Positions 1-18,267 of a stretch of 64,000 nt of DNA are shown in pieces. The position numbers were made by a program, and so were the translations under genes. This DNA is from Gymnothorax reevesii (lineage: Eukaryota; Chordata; Actinopteri; Anguilliformes; Muraenidae). The notes under the pieces are model-generated. The model was not told where the DNA came from. It saw only the letters and a program-made list of their open reading frames with translations, and made no database searches. The DNA is taken from NCBI GenBank assembly GCA_029721435.1, contig CM056574.1:33560001-33624000 (forward strand), in the 5' to 3' direction. How positions within the stretch are numbered: position 1 is the stretch's first letter; each line of letters opens with the position of its first letter.

Positions 1-558
1 AGGTCATTTTGCAGGGCTTTGGCAGTGCTCCTCCTGTTCCTCCTTGCACAAAGGTGGAGGTAGCGGCCCTGCTGCTAGGTTGTTGCCCTCTTACAGCCTC
101 CTCCACATCTCCTGATGTACTGGCCTGTCTCCGGGTAGCGTCTCCATGCTCTGGACACTACGCTGACAGACACAGTAAACCTTCTTGCTACAGCTCGCAT
201 TGATGTGCCATCCTGGATGAGCTGCACTACCTGAGCCACTTGTGTGGGTTGTAGAGTCAGTCTCATGCTACCACTAGAGTGAAAGCATCGCCAGCATTCA
301 AAAGTGACCAAAACATCAGCCAGGAAGCATAGGAACTGAGAAGTGGTCTGTGGTCACCACCTGCAGAACCACTCCTTGATTGGGATGTCTTGCTAATGGC
401 CTATAATTTCCACCTGTTGTCTATTCCATTTGCACAACAGCATGTGAAATTGATTGTCAGTGTTGCTTCCTAAGTGGACAGTTTGATTTTACAGAAGTGA
501 GATTGACTTGGAGTTACTGCGTTGTTTAAGTGTTCCCTTTATTTTTTTGAGCAGTGTA
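1..558 (-). mobile_element. Tc1-like DNA transposon, 5' end with transposase start (runs off left edge)
   Basis: The terminal inverted repeat on the minus strand is TACACTGCTCAAAAAAATAA, ending at about 558. Inside, the minus-strand frame from about 266 reads [20 protein letters not shown] then [20 protein letters not shown], the helix-turn-helix DNA-binding start of a Tc1-family transposase. The frame breaks at about 75. It lies in the ctcf intron after the finger-5 exon. The terminal sequence is of a type common in fish. Confidence 0.85.
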
Positions 559-884
559 TATCCAGGCAGGTCTGCATTTGGTACATATCAAACTTTCTGC
601 ACTGGACTGGTACGTTCACAAACTTATCATTTTTATAATTACTTTGAGTGCCTGATCCAAAAGAAATATGCAGCAAAAAATTTTATAATGGGAACAGTAT
701 TTTCTCCTGGTCAACTGTTCAGCCATTTTACTCCCATAATATCACATTCACATTGCAGGAATTGCCCACAGAGGTTCAAAGTTACAGCACTTCTCTCTTT
801 GACTGCCAATTCTAAACAGCGAGCTGGAGAGGCCAACTCCACTTCTACAGCGTAACTAAACCTCATGAGCCAGGTCCTGTTTCA

Positions 885-6179
<5,295 letters not shown>

Positions 6180-6448
6180 GGGTATGACCTGCTGGCGACC
6201 CGGTGGAGTTCAGCATTGATAAGACGTCACATTTCTCCGCCATTCCCAGGCCAACGTGCCAGAACTAGCCTGGACTCTTGAAAACCAAACCTCATTGCTC
6301 TCTCAACTTGCAAAATAATATAATTTATGACAACACGTTGAATTGAAAAAGTTTACTTTGGACAGACAAGGTCGTCAATCTCCTGCTACATGTATGGAAC
6401 AGTATGCATGGCTCCACAGCAATTTAAACATGTAATACAACTATACCA

Positions 6449-7800
6449 ATGACAACTAGAGATGCATCGAATTTTCGGCCACCGAAAATTTTCGGCCGAA
6501 AAGGGCAAAAAAATGCATTTTCGGTTTTCGGCTAAAAGACATAACACCGAAACAATACGGCCGAAATAGAACGTTGTGATGACGCAAACAAAAATGCAGC
6601 CAGCACACGCCTGTCTGTATGTTTTAAATCGGGGGACGCGCACCACCGTCACCACGTTATGGCAGTAAAGTCTGCGAGTGCGGAATTGCAATTTCTGTTT
6701 GACACTGTCCTGATGCATAGGATAGCAGCTGGTGTTGTGTCCGATTCGGTTGCACATTAAATACGTACCACATAAAAACGCAAAGCAATGATATCCGTAA
6801 AAGGCATAGAGTATTCATAGACAATGGCAATATATTCTCAAGGCATTTGTGTACCATCAGTATTCCATAATGTAACAACAACCCCTGGAAAAATATGGAA
6901 TCCCCACACACGGATGTTAATTTACCTTTTTTCTTTCATAACAAAGAAGCAAATAACATATGATAAAACAACTATTATTTATTAGCTTGAAATGCAGGCG
7001 TCATTTAAGACGTCGCAGGAGATGGCAGAGTATTAGAATGTATCACTTTACGATGCGTCATCTCATCTGTGATACCTTTCCCTTTCCTGAGAACAAAATG
7101 CTTCATCAGCACCCGTAAAGTTATTCTCCGTGCAATTTTCGTAGAATAGGGGCAGCATAATAACTTTCTCAAGGGGAATTGGGGAAACCGAATTGGGCAC
7201 AACGCCGTTGCTTCCAATTTCGCTACAAACAGGATTACGGACAAAGAAACTCATTTCATAAATGCAGTAGCTTCGGTGAACAAACGCAACCTTGTTTGAA
7301 AGGTAAGGCAATGCACAGTATATTTATCAAGCTGCCTAAAACAACACACGTTTCAAAATTAAAATCTGAAGACCTGTTTCAGTGATGGAAAGTGAAGCCC
7401 GTTTCCTAGCAAAAAAAAGCGAGTTGTCTATCGCAGCCAATTCTCTCTGACCAATCAGTGGGCTGCTGTTGTCGCCACGAAACATATTTTATAATTTTTC
7501 AGCAGCCAGTAATAGGCCAATACGTTATAAGCCTGTAGGTTATTCGTGAGTGGGGCCACGTTAAACATTTTATTTATAATTTTATTTTATAGTGCGCTTT
7601 GTTGGAATGTCAATAAATATTTTCATAATTTTGTAACAGATTTTTTTTTTGAAGCGTGAATGTTAATTTATGCCATTGCAATGCCTTGGTAAGTACACAG
7701 TCATAACCATAAATGCAATAGTACTAAAAATTGGCATAATTTCTTTCGGTGTTTCGATTTCGGCCAAAAATTTTCATTTCGGTGCATCCCTCATGACAAC
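6449..7800. mobile_element. non-autonomous hAT element with perfect 8-bp target duplication
   Basis: The 8-bp duplication ATGACAAC (6449-6456 and 7793-7800) is identical on both sides. The element (6457-7792, 1336 bp) has imperfect ends TAGAGATGCATCGAA and, reversed, GAGGGATGCACCGAA, with nearby TTTTCGGCC/GGCCGAAA blocks. No transposase frame survives. It lies in ctcf intron 1. Confidence 0.88.
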
Positions 7801-8283
7801 CAATAGGAGCAAAATGCAAAGTCACTGCTAACTTCCTGAGTGGAACAAGAACTTATATATATTTTTTTTTTGCAATTGGACAGCTAACTTTGAGAGGCGC
7901 AGAACTGCACTGCAGAAGCCTTATCCAAATATTGAATTAAATGCTTGATTTATGGTTTCCAACATTAAACATGGGGGCAATGGGTGATTTTCTTCACACT
8001 ATTGAAACAAATAGCCAACTTTCAATAGCTTAAACATGTACGTTTTACTTCCAGGGATATCATTGAGTGCCATGCGCTGACATAAGCGCACAAGAAAATG
8101 AGCATAAAAGCTACACATAGGCCATATTTGAAACTGCACAAACATACTACTCGCATTACTGATAATATCAGATTTAGGGGGTAGGGTCTTCACTTATGTG
8201 TGGGGAGAGAGAGTGTGTCCGTGAGAAGTTCCCAGATGTATACTAGATTGGGCAGATATTTTGTGGGTGCGTTGTAAGCTCAC

Positions 8284-11200
8284 TATTGGGCGATTCCATG
8301 AAAATGTGTACAAGATCAGTAAAAATTTAAAATGCACCAAATGAAGTTGAGTTGATAATTTTCATAGGCTTATAACCTCTTCTTTCAGGAACAAAAAGAT
8401 CCCTGATCAAAAATTTGTGTGTAGTTGTTTTTTAATCCTTTATCTGCTAGAACCTAATTTCAGACAACACATGGTTGATCTTGCACAACTTTTTACATGG
8501 ACTGTCTCCCATTGGTATAGTTATAGCAACTGTCTTTTACCATGAATGGGGAGTGGATAGTATGGCTTCACTGCCGCCACTCAGATTGAACTTGGGCCTT
8601 TCCTACATTTCAATAATTTGGCTTGAAATTTACCAAGCCCCTTTGTCCCGTATGACACCAAAACTATGCATTTCATCTTTGTACTACTAGTTTAGAATGT
8701 TTTACAGCAGTGTTAATTATTTTCTGAGTGTTAACACTAAACAAGAATATATGCCATATTTCATTAAAAACGCTCTCTCGGTTAGGACGAGAAAAAAGAT
8801 ATTTACTTGTCCCGTACGACACCAATACAGTTCAGTATTTTGAGAGACCCCAAAGTATGTACAAGGCAGAAAAATCTGTAAAAATCAATAAATCAGATTT
8901 TAATGAGATTTTGTTATCTCAGCTGGCAAAAGGAGGCCTAAAACAAGAGAGGGAAGCTCTCTTGAAATTCACACAGATCATGAAGATCCGCACTTCTGAC
9001 AAGTTTTAAAGTGGTGTACTGTCTCAAATAGCACACAGAACCAAATTTCAGTAAAGCAGAATGCTCATGGTATGGCAAATTACCCCCTTTGAGCAGAAGC
9101 TAAAACTGGCTATTTATGCACTACCTTATTTAAGGATTTAAAATTCAAGATTGCAGCTTCAGACAGGAAAGGAATGACTCAATTGAGTCAGGACACAACG
9201 CATTTGAGTTCCATCATATTTCAGTTCATTTTCATTATTTTGGTGGAGAAAAAGGGCTGCAAACACAAAATCTTCATGAAAATTCAGCATTGACATGGTT
9301 TTAAAAAAAAAAAAAAGAATTGAAAAATTCCTAGGACTTAAAACTAAAAATTTCTGGGATCATAGACTCCTTGACCACATGTGCAAGTCATCTGACTGTT
9401 GAATTCTAAATTACCTACTCCCTACAACCCAAATAAGACAGCTTTCCAGGTTGCTCCCCAAAGTCAAAGATCCCTCAAAATGGCGCACTGTCAAATCATA
9501 AAATAATCATATAGTTAAGACAAATCAACTTTTGATGCATGAAATTCAATATGAAGTAATATTTTCTCATTGAATTTAGCATGAGTTTATCACTATATAG
9601 GTGCAGTTGGACATCAATGGTCACCAGTAACCTCTCCAAACACAAAAACAAGCTTTTTTTTTTGCATGATGAAGTTGAGAATTTTGTCAATTTTTCTTCA
9701 GAGTCCCACTAGCCAACACACACACTCATTAAATGAACTGCTTAATTAACAGTAAGAACATTCACCCTGCTATGAAAAGCTAGCAGTTCCCACTTCCAAG
9801 CTTGTGACCTTATATAAACACTTACCACACCTTACAAGGAACAAGTATTACTCACTAACTCAGCAATATCTGAAATATACGTTATTTTAGCAGAATAGAC
9901 AATCCATTATTCGGAATAATCAGGCAATTTTCTAGCCAAATTGAACAGAATGGAGCAATGAATGTACCAGGGGTCTACCAAAGTGCGTGAGCTGCTTGCA
10001 TTTTGAAGAAACGAAAACCATTCGATTTTGTTGAACATGGTGAAAATTCTAAAGCAAAAAGCCACACTGAGCAAAATGCAAACAGAGTAGAAGTATAACC
10101 TTTTTCATTGAATTTCTCCTCCAGAGACTGATACATGGGGTAGAAGGAACCCTCCAGTCCTGTTTCATTCAAAATAATTCCCACTGACCATAATCCAGTA
10201 AATGTAACTGAACACTTGAGGCTGGTTTTTGATGCCTTTTTTTCTTTGAAACTGCGTCATTTTCAGCTGCGTAACCATGATGCCCAACATTAGGAGAATA
10301 CAACCGACCTTACTTTTATACACAGGTTTGTATACTATTCTTATTGTCCAATCAATGTCTTTCAGTTCCTGTGGAAAATTTTAACTCTTTGGAATTGGAT
10401 AAGAAATTAGGCAATCAAAACATTACCGCAGATTAGAATTTTCACGTGGGTGTGAACTATAAGCGTGCATTACGCAAATGAGCCTTAGTGAATAACTGAG
10501 TGATCGGCTATCAACATGAGTACTTACAAGGATGAAGGAGAGCTGAATTTGTCATTGGACAAACACCTAAAATGTGTTGTCAATTTTGTGATAAAACCAG
10601 GGGCTGTTTAAATAGAGGACTTCAGATAGCCATGTTATGAATGCTACTATTTTGCCATCCTACATTTCTTTATTATTTTATGCTACTACTGGCAGAGAAG
10701 CACACCGATTCCGTTTACCGACTGAGGATGAAAATCTTGGGGAGAAAAACATATGCTCTTCATACTGTTCCAGTGTTCATTGTTGCCGTCAACTTGTGAC
10801 ACGTACATATACATGAATTTGAGTAAAATTTTGCTGCTGTTTCAAGTTCTCAATAAAAATTTTATTCACCTGTACCCATATACTTCATCTATCGTTCTGC
10901 TGGGAAGCTGAATTTGCTGATTTAGGGGTATGGACAAATGTGTCACGTACGACACCACACATTTTTGGGCCTGACTCAACTACGTTAAGAAAAGGAAAAG
11001 TGACTGACAGTTAGCTGGAGGAACTACTAGCTGAATTTTTAAGGTTCACTTGAAGTCTGTTAATACTGCCAATTCACAGACTCTGAGATGAGTAGTGTGG
11101 TGTCAAATGTGGTGTCCGCTTTGGTGACCAGTACGACACCGCACATATTTTTGAATTGCTAATCTATAAAAGGGAGAACATTCCAGGAGTATCTGTAAAA

Positions 11201-11309
11201 CTCCCCTCTTAGCACATCTCTATAATATATTCAGTTCCAATGATCTTGGCTAAATTAGGCAAAAACCATTACCAATGTCCCGTACGACCCCTCATGGAAT
11301 CGCCCTATT
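8284..11309. mobile_element. 3.02-kb unclassified DNA transposon with 14-bp perfect TIRs and subterminal repeats
   Basis: GGGCGATTCCATGA at 8288-8301 is exactly mirrored by TCATGGAATCGCCC at 11292-11305. Both ends are flanked by TATT, a likely 4-bp target duplication. A 15-bp word, GTCCCGTACGACACC, and variants occur at 8645, 8809, 10942, 11131 and 11277, clustered near the two ends. No transposase is recognisable. The longest frame (8728-9009, 93 codons) has no family I know. It fills a third of ctcf intron 1. Confidence 0.75.
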
Positions 11310-12881
11310 CATACATAAATTGCCCAAGATGCAATACGCCGTAAACCACCAGAAAAACTCTGAGGAAAAACAAGATGAAGAAACAACAGGAAGAGTTTGT
11401 TCGCAGTGAGTAGCATCATGTCTGACTAGTGTGTAGTGAAAATGGAGTATGTAGACCGTAGAGCGTGGTTTCGAACACGGCCATTGACAAAACAGGCTTG
11501 ACTCAGCACAGACCAATTGCTAACCCTTAAGTTTCAGAGAAATGCAAGTTGAACCATAGCTTGCAAAACACAGTCCATGAAGTGGGGCCAAGTCCTATCT
11601 TAACCAAAACAGACTGACACATCCATTAATTCAAGAGGAATGTGCATCAAGGAAGGGGCCAGAACCTTACTGTGCCCTTTGTGGTGACATTTCTGCACGG
11701 TTAGAGTGTTTGTGGGTTTATCTTCACCCGTTACACAGTTTGTGCATTTACCTGTACAAGCAGTGGAAACTTCATCTTTACACATGCGTCTTCTTAACTC
11801 ACTGCCTCAGGTGAATCTAAGACCTGCCTGAACTCTGCTGACTGCTACCTACACCTCAACCTGTCGAAAACAAGCATGTTCAGCCGGCTCTGAGAAGGTC
11901 TTTGGACACCATACAACTGGAAAAAAAACAAGTCACTTAGCAAATCCTAGCTGACTGAATTACTATTGATAACGTGCGACCAAAAAAAAAAAAAAAAAAA
12001 CCCACAATCGCAAGTCAGGTAAGTAATGTGTTTGCGGCTCAATGCTGACGCAGGACGAAACTGAACCTCAAGTAGGTACATTCTCTAATTTACTCGCACG
12101 TCACAGCTGGTCAGCAAAACAACAGCGTGAATTACCATGAGTCGCAGTGCAACGAGAGGGAGACACGAGTCGATGCAAGGCAAGTCTTAAATCTATTACT
12201 GACGACAAAGTGTGCCTAGTGACACATTTCGCCCTATCCAGCTGATCACCCTAATACCAGCCAACAAATATTCATAAATTCAATTTTAAAATGCCAACAA
12301 ACAGTAAAATGGCATTGCGTGTAAAAAGAATGAATCTGGAAACAAGCTCACACACGCAATCAGCCCGCCACTATGCAATTTTAGCCGCGTTTTAACCGAG
12401 GGTTACAGGTCGCGTTGGCTCACGTAATCTCACTCTATCCCAGTGGAGCAGCCTGGCTCCCCCCACACCAGCTAAATTAACGCGCGCGTTGTACAAATTT
12501 GGCGAGACAAACCTGTCGCGAAAACAAACCCGATGTAAAAGAATATTGCATGATCTAAATTTGTTCACTTTGCTCTATAATTAAAAATGTGCAGAATGAA
12601 GCCGTGTAAAAGTTACAATAGCGGCGTGGGTATGGGCATTTCGTTTACCGCGTGAATTGATTTCGCTTGCCTATCTTGTGATGTTAACTCCAGATTATTT
12701 CCCTAGTGAAAAATTATTGCTGTCAGTCGTTGATTTTATCCAAACCAGCAACCAAGCCATCTGCTTCATTTCCTAGTTAACTTAACAAATCAATCAGATG
12801 AGAATAAAACGTAAAGAGTCAATATAACATTAGTTAACTCTCGTGGCTCGAAAAAAGAAGTAACGTTGTCTAGGCAGCTAC
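11310..12881. other. ctcf intron 1 segment without recognised features
   Basis: AT-rich sequence with an A-run at 11,982-12,000. No coding frame, RNA gene or clear transposon is seen. Confidence 0.5.
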
Positions 12882-13575
12882 ATGTTCAGAGAACCCATGA
12901 CTTTATCAGAATCCAAAATTGAGGAAATTATTTGCCTACATCTTGTTGAGTGGCAGAAGACATGGCTTTCTCCCTTTAAATTCTGCATTTCTAACAAGGT
13001 CAGGGAGGTTCACTTTAAAATTCTGCACAACCTTTATCCTTCCAATATAATGGTGTCAAGATTTACTGACTTGGATGAAAATTGTTCATTTTGCAACAAT
13101 GAACCCAAAATATTGTCACATTTGTTTTTTTTTGTTGTTGTTCATTTTCTGTTTTGGACATGGTATTGTATATTTTAAGGAATAATGGTAACACAATCAA
13201 AATACATCTTAGGGATGTGATTGCTGATATTGAATGTACTGCAAACTCGTTGAATTTTATGATTAATCTCATGATTTTACTGGGTAAATTCCATTTACAC
13301 AAATCTAAATTCTCGAAAACATTGCCCTCTCAACTTTTTTTTAAATAGAATTTGACTTGTTTATGCAGTCTCTGTTCCACACATACAAGAAAAGTATGCG
13401 CAAAATGCATTATAACCAATTATTCAATAATATGTGTTTTACATTTACAACTATTGTTTTCCCTTTCCCATTTCATCTTAATTTGTTACCATTATCTTCA
13501 TCCTGTCATGCTTACATCAATGCTATTTGAAATCAGTGATGTCTGACGCTCTTCGTAGTTAATAAATAAAATCTT
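12882..13575 (+). mobile_element. L1-type LINE remnant, 3' end of ORF2 (zf-RVT)
   Basis: The frame at 12882-13120 reads KVREVHFKILHNLYPSN and CSFCNNEPKILSHLFF, the C-x2-C plus His module found at the end of many fish LINE reverse transcriptases. It then shifts frame to NFMINLMILLGKFHLHKSKF at about 13,230-13,310. Truncated at 5', frameshifted, and ending near an AATAAATAAA at 13,561. It is a dead fragment. Confidence 0.75.
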
Positions 13576-14109
13576 TGCCAACTTCCATCACAGTGCAGCT
13601 AACATTACTCGTGTTTTTGTAACGCTAGCAGCCGGATTGTAGAGGGAGCTCTCTTCTGTTTCTCCCCTCTCCTAGTAGGTGGATAAGGTGGTCTGTTTGA
13701 ATACGTGCGCGGTGAATAAGCTGCAAGGCTGTAAACAGCAGAGCAACTCGGGGTAGGTGGAGGGAAATCGGTTCGCTGGAGGGATGACATCCGCTGTTTG
13801 GTTAATGTTAGATGGCTCAATAGTTAAATCAGTTCATTTTTATGACTCCGCTTCAGCAATGGGCGCCACGGTAGCCGAATTCATAGCTACTCGCCCTTTT
13901 TTGCCGCAGTAATGTTAGCACGCGTAACGTTAGCTTGTCTGGAAGCAAAAGCCAATTCCAGTGGCTATAATGCAAACGGGTCGCTAGCTGTTCGGCTATT
14001 TCCGGACTTCGATAGCAGAGGAGATATCAATTATTTTGAAAATAGCTATTCTAAAACGCAAAAGTCATCAATCCAGTCCAACGATTTTACTTGGGTGTAA
14101 ACCTCACTC
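13576..14109. other. ctcf intron 1 segment near the promoter
   Basis: No gene recognised. Short frames such as 13,912-14,100 have no family resemblance and no splice support. Confidence 0.5.
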
Positions 14110-14255
14110 TAAAGCCGCTTTCACACCGGACGCGAAACGAATCTTTCGCACGACAAATTACATTCAAAGTCAATGCAAAAAGACGCGAATACGACTTAAA
14201 ATGTAATCTGTCGTGCGAAAAAAATCGTTTCGCGCCCGGTGTGAAAACGGCTTAA
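14110..14255. mobile_element. Harbinger-type MITE, copy 1 (TAA duplication)
   Basis: The ends AGCCGCTTTCACACCGG and, reversed, AGCCGTTTTCACACCGG bound 14113-14252, with TAA on both sides. The internal palindrome holds TCGTGCGA and CAAAGTCAATGC blocks. TWA duplications are typical of PIF/Harbinger. It sits about 800 bp from the ctcf promoter. Confidence 0.82.
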
Positions 14256-14908
14256 ATAAAAAGAAATGCCTGATTATCTAACTCGTGGGGATAAGAAGCT
14301 GGGCACTGAGACGGTTCAGCAGTAATTTACCGCCGGCTAACGCGGAGAGCGGCGCGGGAAGCGCAGGAGCCAGCGGCTCGGCTAACGATACGGAAACCAG
14401 GCGTTACAGTGCGAGGCTCAGCGAGCTGGCGAACAGGCTACGGGCCAGCGACGGAGCAAATAATCCCCGACTGCCGCTGGTGATATCCAGGCGGAACGAG
14501 AAGTGCGGGGTGGCGGCCGCTGGATAAACGTTTGCCTGAATTAGTGCAGCTCGCTAGCGGAGCAGCCAGCTATTCCCGGGACCGCGAGTCTCTCGGTCTG
14601 TAAAGAGGAAACAAAGAGGGGAAAAAGAAAATGGACGCCTGGCCTAAACATGCGCTCAAATTAACGATGTCTTTGTCGATCCATCCGTAGTGAAATGACG
14701 GCTAATATAGGTCAAAAAACCCCAAACACGTCGACATTGTCGCGAACTTCTGGGTTATAAATGTTTTTCGCTAAATTTTCGATAACGATAGAGGGAGACA
14801 AACACCCCCCGCCAGCCGCCAGAACCGGGAGCCCCACCGTGACACCTAGAGGCCGAATAAAGCTCCTACAAAAATCCCCCCTTTTCCTTGAAAGTTGTGG
14901 CGTTTTAC

Positions 14909-15053
14909 CTGCAGTTGTCTGTTTAATTTCTCGTCGAATGCGAATGAAAGCCCGGGATCCGATCTATAAACTGCCTGGGACGGTGTAGAGCTGCGCCCTT
15001 CCCCTCCGGTGGTTTTAATCCTCTCCCGCTTTAGCAGAGTAGGCTCTGCACAA
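14909..15053 (-). other. ctcf: probable non-coding first exon of ctcf
   Basis: On the minus strand the GCCATTTTGTG initiator-like sequence near 15,055 is followed by about 145 bases without an ATG. They end ACTGCAG at a good GTAAAACG donor (14,908 downward). Position, GC-rich setting and distance to the ATG exon fit a 5' UTR exon. The transcription start is inferred from the YY1/initiator motif and is not proven by the sequence. Confidence 0.6.
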
Positions 15054-15151
15054 AATGGCGGCCTAGAGCCGGGCAATGCGCCTGCGCAAAGTGGATTGCC
15101 CAGCGGAATTGGAGGGGGCCCGGGGGGTGGGGGCGAGGGGGAGGGGGCGGA
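15052..15151. promoter_or_regulatory. ctcf core promoter in GC-rich island
   Basis: A perfect YY1 core AAAATGGCGGC lies at 15052-15062, an NRF1-like TGCGCCTGCGCA (one mismatch) at 15077-15088, and GC-box/SP1-like G-runs at about 15115-15151. There is no TATA box at the expected distance. This is a housekeeping-type promoter, fitting ubiquitous ctcf expression. The surrounding CpG-rich zone spans roughly 14,300-15,200. Direction toward ctcf is inferred from the adjacent exon and donor. Confidence 0.65.
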
Positions 15152-17913
15152 CGAAGAGCATTGTGGGGAATGGCCGGTTGGGGCGCCACTTTTGAATTTT
15201 GGGTTGCGGTTATCTTGGGAAACGGGGAATCTGCGGTTTCGACTGTCATATGTGGAGCAAATAGGCCGTGCTATTTTGCTCATTGAACCCGCGATACTGA
15301 CGCATAAACTATTCCAGAGAATGGACGTCGGTAGTTTTAGCAGTGGGTTGCTTTAATTAACAATCGGAATCATTCTTTAAATCTAGACATTAGGCTAAAT
15401 GATAATGGCTCGCAATGCAACTAAGAACAAGGACGAGTGCGCATTAACTTGGGTGATCCTACCGCTTATTTTTCTGTACTAAAGGAGGGCAACTTACGCG
15501 TTGTGCTCATGTCCTTTTGTAGTCATTTCATGAGTTAAGTGTTTGTTGTTTTCCTCTGTAGTAGCAAGTATTGAGGACTTTTGGTAACTGGTATTATTAT
15601 GTTGGTATATGTCGTGTCAGAATTGTGTTCTTACTATTGAGTTAGACAGGTTTCAGTTGAAAATTAAAATTCTATCGTCAATGGCAAAACCGGTTTGTTT
15701 GGTTGTTAAAAGGCTGTAGTAAGTCATGTTTATGAAATGAGTGAATCTATCTAAATATAGCCTTTTGAGAATTCAGAAGTCCTTCCCATATGGATAGTCG
15801 GAGGACATCTGGTATTCTGATAAACGTACAGAAATCCTCTATTTTCCCATTTTTTTTGTGATGAAAAGGTTCAGTGTGCATTGAGTTGACTAGCCTGACC
15901 CATCGTGGTCATTACCATTGATTTCACCATGCCAGAATGACTATTACCATGGCCTCTTCCATTTCTTAAAGTTAATTATTTAATAGTTAGCAGTTTTTTG
16001 TAAATTAATTAGCACTTGCTTTAATACTAGCACCTGACTGAACAGAGACCTCGGGGGAGGTATGTTTGTGCCAGGTTTCCTCCAAGGAAACAAGTGCCAT
16101 CCAATAAGGGCTGGCATTAAAAATGTTGAGCAAATACTGTGTTCATTCTGTGCTGCATACTTCAGGTCTAATAAATGCCATTGAAATATATAAAATTATT
16201 AAAAATATAAATTCTTCAATGCAATCATCAGACAAAATAGCTTTCAGATTCTGAGAAATCAAAATTTATCCAAAAATGAACTTCCATCATATATTCAAAT
16301 CTTGAATTACATTGTGGGAAAAAATGGACAAGGACATATATTTGTTTCCAACATAATTTTTATATTTTTTGTCAGGCAAGATTCCCTTCAGACAATATAC
16401 ATTATGTAGAAAAAAAAACACAATTGTAAATTATTTTGTATATTATGTTGGACAATCTGTAAGTCATATGGAAAATAAAACAATATACTTAAATCTTTGC
16501 TGCAGTTTTCCTGTGTCCACAGCAACTCTTAAATACAAATGTCTATTTCATATTTCACTCATTTCTTTAAAACAATATCCACTGTAACTTGAGGCACTTA
16601 AATATTGATGAGGCATCCACTGCCAAAGCTTTCCATGTCCAACAGAACTAAACTGAAGAATCAACATATGAATGAGCTCAGTGAATTCCAGGATTTGTTC
16701 TAGAATCACTTTGTCTTCCAGCCACCAGCACTCTCAGAATGCGCTTTAACTCGGGCAATCTGACTTTACACTTCATTTTGACTGACACCAATTCTGTGGT
16801 GTGACAGGGGACACCCCCCCCCCACAAAAAAAGCAATTCCCACAGTCAACAGATTCCCACAGTAATTAAAAATAACCCTCCCCCCCATTCTTTACAGCAG
16901 AAATAATGAATAATCTTTACTTAAATCACTAGTGGCATTAGCCTCTGGAAGTGCAAAGTAGGTGATTGATGTGCAAGCACCAAACATAGGTCTGTGCTTT
17001 AAAGATGGTTATTTTAAGATGGTTAACTGAATTAAAGCACGATAAGAAAATGTATACACATCCAGTGGAATACAGATATTTGTTGATAAAGCAAATATAA
17101 TAATTGTATGGAATGATGGCACTGATATTATGAACACATTTATGGTCAAAGTTCCCCAGAGTCTCGAAACAAGGTCCATGTAAGGACCATGAAAATCCAC
17201 TTCACCCCAGTGTCAAACAGGGGTCAGTTTACCTCCATCCCCAAGTCCCCTTCCTTCCCCCTAGTCGTGCACAAGCACTAGTCAACCAGAAGCCAACCAG
17301 CTCCCACTGAAAACTTCATCAGGTGGACTCAGTTCAAACCCAAAAGAAAAACGTGAATTATGAGCCATCTCTTCCACATCAAAAAGTCATATTCTCCTCA
17401 AATCCCTCCCATCTCACTCATGCATCCTTCAGGCCAGCCAATCGTCAGGTCATCCTTTCCTCTCCTCCAATTGGTGCTTGTGCTCACAGCTTAATGGCAC
17501 GCCCCTACATCGCTTCTTCCATGTGACACATCTGGCGAACTTGAAAGGCAAAATCCTGCCAGGCCACACAAAAGGCAGCAAAAACTGTCTTTTCTCCACA
17601 GTGTCACAGCTCTACAGAAATATGCAGAATTATTACTGATATATAGATACACATTTACATATTCATCTTTACTGACATTAAAAAACAAGTTCATGTCCCT
17701 GTAAAGGAAACAGCCGCCACAGGATTTTTGCATGCGTGTGTGTGTGTGTTGGTGCGCAATACTGAACGTTTTGACTGCGCACGAGTATTGGCACTGCCTG
17801 GCTGTGTAACTGCTTTGCTCTGAAATACTACCCTTTCTGACTGAGTAAGTGTTAACTGGGCTCTCTTTCACCGCGCGTCAGTTTCTTTAATCCCATGTTA
17901 TTTGTGTATGCAG
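15152..17913. other. intergenic region between ripor1 and ctcf promoter
   Basis: About 2.8 kb of AT-rich sequence with C-runs (16,806-16,823 and 16,880-16,887). I see no coding exon, RNA gene or recognisable transposon. Part could be ripor1 3' UTR if polyadenylation is distal. Confidence 0.5.
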
Positions 17914-17919
17914 TTTATT
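17914..17919 (-). terminator. candidate ripor1 polyadenylation signal
   Basis: AATAAA on the minus strand (TTTATT on plus), about 350 bases past the ripor1 stop and the first such hexamer downstream of it. No transcript evidence is available and later signals are possible. Confidence 0.4.
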
Positions 17920-18267
17920 GACAGTGAAACCTTGGCTTTCTGAGTCCATGCTTCAGAATGTAACCCCACTGTTTCTGACTGTGAAGGTGTCACTCTCTCC
18001 GTGCGTGCGCGTGTGTGTGTCTGTGTGTAAGCATGTGTATCAGTTTCCAAATCCCGCATTTCTTGAATATGCGGCGCTTTGCCCCCTGTCCCGTGGCGTC
18101 TATAGGTCAGTCACTTCTCAGCTGTGCATGTCCAACTGCGCTCACTCCGAGCCCGCATGTGAGTTCACGTGTATGTGTGAGTGACGGACTGATCCGGGTG
18201 CTGCTGTGGCCAGAGCGTGTTGGCGTGGATATGATGGTGTCCATGGTAATGGCAGCCGGATGCCGTC

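Noticed and set aside
14285..14527. 80-codon plus-strand frame near the ctcf promoter
   Set aside because: Open because the CpG-rich region has few stops. There is no known domain, and no splice or conservation support.
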